Shown here: positions 1-6,700 of the stretch, piece after piece | Layout: every line of letters starts with the position of its first letter | How positions within the stretch are numbered: the stretch's first letter is position 1 | Assembly (NCBI GenBank): GCA_947457285.1 | Contig: CANGVZ010000024.1 | Coordinates: 1-13,101 of the forward strand | DNA length: 13,101 bases | Source of the DNA: Flavobacteriales bacterium | GTDB taxonomy: Bacteria > Bacteroidota > Bacteroidia > Flavobacteriales_D > Sanyastnellaceae | Reading direction: 5' to 3' | The notes under the pieces: model-generated | Database searches by the model: none | The model's input: only the letters and a program-made list of their open reading frames with translations | What the model was told of the DNA's origin: nothing | Translations under genes and position numbers: made by a program

Positions 1-278
1 AAAATGAGCTTAGGAATCACAAAAATGAATGTGAGCGCTTGAACAAAGCTGAAAAAAGCATAGGATTTAGTTTCCTGAAGCTGCTGAAATCTTGCAATCA
101 TCACAATGTACAGAACGACAGTGACGATGCTTGGAATCCACCAAGCCCAACGCCAGATCTTCTTCCATGGTAGTTCCAAATTCGACGTCAACTGGCGTAT
201 ACCAAAATATCCATACAAATCAATGATGAACATAATGAGGGAGATACTGCCTAGGAATAATAAAAATCGAGATGACAT
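1..278 (-). CDS. Membrane protein, N-terminal fragment; possibly a membrane-anchored metallophosphoesterase
   Basis: A leftward reading frame opens with ATG at 278-276 and stays open for 92 codons to the window edge, so only the N-terminus is seen. It begins MSSRFLLFLGSISLIMFIID and has three hydrophobic stretches, at about residues 4-27, 41-64 and 72-92. Between the first two is a basic and Trp-rich turn (PWKKIWRWAWW). No soluble catalytic domain is visible yet. Bacteroidota metallophosphoesterases of the YkuE/YaeI type often carry a short multi-helix N-terminal region of this style, beginning with a helix ending in ID[LF]Y, and that is my tentative family guess. The visible part alone would also fit an unrelated polytopic membrane protein. 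The start is supported by a promoter-like box 7 bases upstream and by the lack of a better in-frame ATG. The coding frame is well supported; the function is not. Confidence 0.62.
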   Translation of the reverse strand, partial: MSSRFLLFLGSISLIMFIIDLYGYFGIRQLTSNLELPWKKIWRWAWWIPSIVTVVLYIVMIARFQQLQETKSYAFFSFVQALTFIFVIPKLI

Positions 279-285
279 AAGCTCG

Positions 286-293
286 CAAAAGTA
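286..293 (-). promoter_or_regulatory. Promoter -7 box (TACTTTTG) for the partial membrane protein gene
   Basis: On the minus strand 293-286 reads TACTTTTG, a full match to the Bacteroidota -7 consensus TAnnTTTG. No TTTG is found 19-21 bases further upstream; the dyad at 301-331 occupies that place. The box ends 7 bases before the ATG at 278, so if used, the transcript would have almost no leader. Confidence 0.4.
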
Positions 294-300
294 TAATCTC

Positions 301-331
301 TTGTCCCATTCATTGTATGAATTTGGGACAA
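301..331. repeat. Imperfect inverted repeat upstream of the partial membrane protein gene
   Basis: Left arm TTGTCCCATTCAT (301-313) pairs with right arm 317-331. There are 13 base pairs, a two-base bulge at 322-323 and a 3-base loop. No T-run follows on either strand, so it is not a standard terminator. It covers the spacer and -33 region of the candidate promoter at 286-293, which fits an operator or a regulated promoter better, but this is inference. Confidence 0.45.
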
Positions 332-386
332 TCGGTAGTATTTAATGTTGAATTAACCCACCACGGACATGAAGTCTTCAACAAGC

Positions 387-420
387 AAAAACCCTCCCCG
401 GCGATGCCGGGGAGGGTTTT
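387..420 (-). terminator. Strong intrinsic terminator after the giant surface protein gene
   Basis: A 15-bp perfect stem (388-402 with 406-420) has a GAT loop (403-405). Its core is GC-rich (CCCTCCCCGGC) and flanked by A's on the left and T's on the right. On the minus strand the stem runs into five T's (391-387), and it lies 29 bases beyond the stop at 449. It ends the giant gene. On the plus strand it also finishes in TTTT, so it could act in both directions, but no rightward gene precedes it. Confidence 0.88.
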
Positions 421-448
421 CAATATTCGAAAGATATCTTTCTTCGGT

Positions 449-715
449 TTATTTGTTGATGATCAAACGACCCATTTCAACTTTTCCACCGTTTGTGAGG
501 CGATACATGTAGACACCAGTTGCCATATTTGAAGTCTCATAAGATGTCTTGTATTCAGTACCCTCTACCACTTCAGAAGCGTAGATCATACCAACACGAG
601 CACCAGCGAGATCAAAGATTTCAATAGTACCCTTGCCGTTTTCAGAAGCTGTAAACACGAAGTTAGTCATGTCTGAAGCTGGGTTAGGGAATACTACTAC
701 TGATGGAGCTACTTC
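449..715 (-). other. T9SS type A C-terminal sorting domain (within the giant protein)
   Basis: This codes for the last 85-90 residues. Seen are VVVFPNPASD near the domain start, then FVF, a TIEIFDLAGARV strand, and NMATGVYMYRL with a terminal GRLIINK. This matches the usual type A sorting domain pattern (PNP...v.l.d..Gk.v...L..GvY.v.l...g.....kl.v.k). The PorU sortase normally removes this domain after export and, in studied species, links the protein to A-LPS. It makes outer-surface location the best prediction. Confidence 0.93.
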
Positions 716-3700
716 AAGTGCAACCTCTTCTTCAGATGGTACTACAGGAGCAACTGGATCATCATTGATAGTGCTACCTTCAAATGAGATAGTCTGACAA
801 TGAGATACTTCGTTACCTGAGCAGTCAAATGCAGTCCAACAACGTACGATTGAGTAGTCTGGGCAGCAATCCAATTCGAATGCGAAGTCACCAGCACCAG
901 TCACTGTTGTGATAGATGTTTGGTTTGGCAATACGAATGTACCGCTATAAGTGAACCATCCACCGAATCCGTTATCAGCAGCATTGTAGTTGTTTGCACC
1001 ATTACCATACTGGAATCCGAAATAGTTGTTTGAAGGAGCGTGAGTCAAGTTCAAAGAAGAACCTGCATAATCACCCCATCCAACCAATTCAGCACCAGGA
1101 CCGTTTTGCAACAAGAAGTAGAACCAGTCTTGATAGTTAGCATCAACACCACCACAATCAGCTTTGAAGCTAGTTGGGAATGATTGTGATGACCACTCAG
1201 CCCAATCCTTCTTACCTGTGAAGGTTACGTTTACGTTGAAACCAGCATTAGCATTGTATGCGTTCTGAAGAACTGCAGTTACAACAACACTTCCGTTAGG
1301 ATATTCAACGAAATCACCACTTTGAACTACATAGAAGCGGTGAGCGCTTGGCATATTGAAGAGTGCCATAGCCCAAGCTGTTGGATAGTTACATGGGTTG
1401 CCAGCTGGCAATGCAGGAGTCAACAAGTTGCAATCAGCGATAGAACCTTCTGCTGGCATGTCACCAACATACGTTTCAGTGTAGATTACTTCAATGTTTT
1501 CAGTGCAGTTGTCTGTAGCTTCTACAGCAGGAGCAGCAGGAATTGCATCTTCACAAGCCAATACGATATTAGCTGGCTCAAGAGACAATACTGGAGCTTC
1601 TTCGTCAGCAACAGTGACCGTGTATGAAGTAGTAGCGATATTGCCACACTCATCTTCAGCAACATAAGAAACCAAAATTACTTGGTTACCGCATTCGTCA
1701 GAAGACTGAACAGTTGAAGTTCTTTCTACAGTAGCATCACCACACGCATCACCAGCAGTCAATTCTACCAATGCAGGGATTTCAGAAGCACATGCAACAG
1801 TTACGTTTTCAACAGAACCATTGAAGAATGGCGCTACGTTGTCATAAACGAAAGCTGTACGTGAAACAGTGCTGATGTTACCACAAGCATCTTCAGCAGA
1901 CCAAGTGCGTGTTACAGTGTATCCACATAGATCGAGTTCCTCATTGTATGCATTTTCAGTAGTTACATCTTCAAATGTTACAACTGGAGTCGAGCACAAA
2001 TCAGTAGCTTCAGCCATTTCAAATCCATTGTATGATCCGCAGTATACCGCGATATCTTCAGGAACTGAAGTGAATTCTGGAGCCACTTCGTCGATTACAG
2101 TAATTGTTTGTGTGTGAGTTGCCTCATTTCCGCAATCATCTGTTGCTACCCATGTACGAATAAGTGTATAAGTACCCTCACATGAACCAGCGACGGTTTC
2201 TTCAGAGTATGTAGGAACGATGTTACCAGCGCAAACGTCGAAAGCAGAAGCTTCTTCAAGTTGGATCAAACCACCGCACTGAGCTGTAAAGCTTTCAGGT
2301 GCGTAAGTGAAGTATGGATTAGTGTTGTCCTCAATTCTGATAACTTGATCTACAGTCAACTCATTTCCACAGTTGTCAGTAGCAGTCCAAGAACGAGTGA
2401 TAACTTCTACGCAACCATCCATAGAGGTGCTGCTGGCGAAATCAACGTCCAATTCATCATCACAATTGTCTGTAAAGATTGGATCAAATCCTGGGATTGC
2501 ATCACCACATTCGATAGTAAGGTCAGCAGGCTCTACTTCGATTTGTGGATCAACCACATCAACCAAAGTAATGATTTGCTGGAATGTAGAAGTGTTACCG
2601 CAAGCATCAGAAACTACGTAATCTCTGATGATACGACCTTGACAACCACCTGATACGTTATCATCGGAGTAATCGAATGAAATGCTGTTACAAACATCAG
2701 TAGCTTCAATGAAGACTCCATCGTAATCGTCACATGGACGCTCGATTTCTACAGAACCAGTAATAGCTGGTGCAGTAGTATCTTCAATAGTGAAGAACTG
2801 ATAGAATGGTTCAGAAACATTACCACAAGCATCGGTAGCTGTGTAAATCAACGCTCCGTAAGAGTAGCATGAATTGTCCACAAAGAGTGTTTCTGCAACA
2901 GCAACTTCTATAAGGCTGCAGTTGTCAGAAACTGGAGGCTGAATACCAACAACATCTTCATCACATTCGAATGAAAGTTGATAAACTGCATTTTCAAGAT
3001 CAAACTCAGGAGCAGTAGTATCTGCTACGTTGATTTCTTGAACAGCAACCTCAGTGTTTCCACAATTGTCAGTCGCAGTGAAAGTACGTGTGATTACATA
3101 GTTACTTGGACACTCACCGAAGATTGTATCTACAACAACTGTAACAGTTGGAACAGAACACAAATCATCTGCAATAGCGTTCTCGTATACGAGGTCTTCG
3201 TCACACTCAGCGCTATAGCTTTCTGGAATGCTTGTAAAGAATGGATCTTGAGTATCAACAACAGTGATGATTTGATCAATAGTTGTTGTGTTACCACAAT
3301 TGTCTTCAGCCACCCATTGAGCTACATAGTATCCAGTACATCCTTGTGGGAAATACTCGAGGCTGTATTCAACTTCCACTTCGTCATCGCAATTGTCGTT
3401 GAAGCTCACAAGAGCTACGCTCCAGTCATCGTCGCCGCACTCGACTTCGATATCAGCAGGTTCTTCAACAACTTCAGGCGCAATAACGTCTGTCAATGTG
3501 ATGATTTGCTGAGCAGTTGCAGTGTTGCCACAAGCATCAGTTGCAGTGTATGAACGAATGATACGGCCTTGGCAACCACCAGAAACGAATTCATCAGAAG
3601 ATGAAATTGTTACTTCTGAACAAACGTCAGTAGCAGTAACAAATGTTCCTTCGTAGTCATCACATGGACGCTCAATTTCAACAGAGTATTGATCAAATAC

Positions 3701-6700
3701 TGGAGAAGTAGTATCTTGTGTAATGATGAACTGGTTGAAAATAGTTTCATTACCACAAGCATCAGAAACTGTGTACTGGCGAAGAATACAATCAGTGATT
3801 GGACACTCGAGTTCAGCTTCTTCAACAGTGATGTTAGAGATAGATACAGAACCTGCACCCTCGATGTTATCGATAGAATTGATACCAAGAGCGAATATGC
3901 TACCCGCTGGAACGATTACTGAGAAGTTACCTTCTTGAGCAGATGGTCCGTTCACAACGTTGATAGGAGTAAATACACCATTGATCCAATATCCGAATTG
4001 ATCATAGAATGATGGCTCCTGACTTCCGATACCAGAATCACTTGCTTGATAATCCCATGCAAATGAAATTTCCACTTGCTTAGCAATTACGGCAGCAGCA
4101 GTGAAGATATTAGAAATAACCAATGAGTTAGAACCAATCACTTCAATGTTGGAAGGAAGTTCGCTAAAGTCAACTGTTCCATTTCCACCATTATTGATTT
4201 CAAACCAAGGAGAAATAGTGTTATAGTCTACATAAGACATAGTGATTTCACCTTCGCAGTTGTCGGTAGCAGTTGGATCAATTACTGGAACATCATCACC
4301 ACACTCTACGATTACTTCAGTCTGACCTTCTACAGAAGGAGCTTGAGTATCTTGAACGTTGATGAATTGAGTACCCATAAGTTCATTACCACAGTTGTCA
4401 AATGCTCTGAAGTGACGTGCGATGGTGTATGTGTTTGCACACTCACCAGCAATTGTCTCAATAGTGTATTCTACGTCAACATTGTCATCACAAACGTCGC
4501 CAGCAGTTGGCATCACAATAGCAGGAATTTCTTGGTCACATTCTATTGTTTCATTCTCAGGGAATGAAGTCCAGAAAGGATTAGTAGTATCGATAATAGT
4601 AATAGTTGCTGAAACGCTTGTTTCATTGAAACAGTGGTCAACAGCAGTCCAAGTGTAAGTTATAATTGTTTCACAACCATTGAAGGATGTATTGATTTCT
4701 TCAGAAACTTCCAATTCCAAGTCACAGTTGTCAGAGAATGTAGCATCGCCCATTTCGTAAGGCTGACCACATTCTACTTCAAAGCTCTCTGGAGTAAAGG
4801 TAACAGATGGATCAACATTGTCGATCAAAGTGATTACCTGAACAGTAGAAGTAGAATTATCGCAAGCATCTGTAGCAGTGTAAGTACGAATCACACGACC
4901 AGCGCATGCACCGCTTACCATCTCGTCTTCGAAAGTGATAGTTACTTCAGAACAAGCATCAGTAGCAGTTACATAAATTCCTTCGTAGTCATCGCAAGGA
5001 CGCTCGATTTCAAGAGCATACTCATCAAAAGCAGGAGCAGTGATATCGCGAGTAACGATGAACTGGTTGAAGATAGTTTCGTTACCACAAGCATCAGCTA
5101 CAGTGTACTGACGAAGAACGCAATCAGTGATTGGACATTCAACAGCAACTGCCTCAACAGCAACGTTTGAAAGAGTAACATTACCCGTTCCGAAGATATT
5201 ATCAATTGCATTGATACCAACCGCAAAGATGCTACCAGCAGGTACTAAAACACTTGCACTACCTGATTGGTTATTTCCAGCGTTATTTTGGCTCAATTGA
5301 GTGAATGTACCATTGATCCAGTATCCGAATGGATCATAGAATGGTCCACCGATATCATTTGATTGATAATTCCAGTTGAATGAGATATTCACTTGCTTAG
5401 CAACTACAGCTGCAGCAGTGTAGATATTCGACATCTGGCTACCGTTAGAACCGATTACAGAAATATTGGATGGAAGACCGCTCAAATCTACAACACCATT
5501 GCCACCGTTACGAATTTCGAACCATGGAGAAATAGTGCTATAGTCAACATAAGACATGGTGATTTCACCTTCGCAGTTATCTGTAGCAGTTGGATCGATC
5601 ACGGGAACATCATTACCGCATTCAACGATGATTTCTTCTTGTCCTTCAACTACAGGAGCTGTAGTATCTTCTACGTTGATAAATACTGTCAAAGAAGAAG
5701 TGTTTCCACACTCGTCAACAGCAGTGAAAGTACGCTCAATTACATAATTATTGATACAATCACCATCAACGCGAACATCGCTGTGTGTGTAAGTAGCTTC
5801 ACCACAGTTATCAGATACACCGATAACAGCAGCTGGAAGTTCGTCGTCACAAGAGATTGTAACTGATGAATTGTAATCTTCGAAAGTTGGAGCAGTTGTA
5901 TCTACAATGTGTACCAACTGAGAAGCTGTACTTACATTTTCGCAGTAGTCAGTAGCAACCCAAGTGCGAATTACATCATAAGACTGTGGACAGTTGTCGT
6001 CAGTCAATACGATTTGTTCAGAATATTCAATAGTTACATCACCTTCACAGTTGTCTGTACCAAATACATCACCAGCGCCGAAAATGCTATTTTCACCTGG
6101 CTCAACATCAGAACATTCAACAGTTGTTTCTTCACCAACACCGTTAATAACTGGAGCAGTAAAGTCAACGATAGTGATATACTGCTCAGCGGTTGCTGTG
6201 TTTCCACACTCATCGGTTGCAGTATAAATTCTGTGCAAAACACCAAGACATCCACCAGAATTCAACTGCTCAAAAGAGATAACAACAGTAGCTTCGCCGC
6301 AGTTATCAGAAGCAGTCAAGATAGCAGGAAGATCTTCACAATTTACTGAAGTATAATACTCATACTCATCAAACTCAGGAGCAGTAGTATCGATAACATT
6401 TACAGTTTGAACGAAAGAAGAAGTGTTTTGGCAAACATCAACAGCTGTCCAAGTGCGCACTAGTGTATAGTATCCAGGACAGTTTCCAGCGATAGTATCT
6501 TCAACAAAAGAAATATTGAATTCATTGCAAACATCAGTAGCTGTAAGCACTGGAGCTTCTACAACTGCGTCGCACTGATAAGTTACTTCTTCAGCAGGTA
6601 TGTTTTCAAAAGCTGGAGCAGTTGTATCTACGATTGAAATTACTTGATTACAGAATGATCTGTTGCCACAAACGTCGGTAGCAGACCACGTTCTAGTAAT

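Noticed and set aside
2978..3553. Rightward open frame of 191 codons opposite the giant gene (similar ones at 4634-5170 and 5393-5866)
   Set aside because: It lies antisense to clearly coding, conserved repeat sequence and is serine/valine/isoleucine-rich in the manner of a reverse-frame shadow. Repeats in the real gene produce matching shadows.
3610..3888. Leftward 92-codon frame inside the giant gene
   Set aside because: Out-of-frame reading of two repeat units, with a Leu/Ser composition and no motif; the same kind of shadow recurs at 6034-6255.
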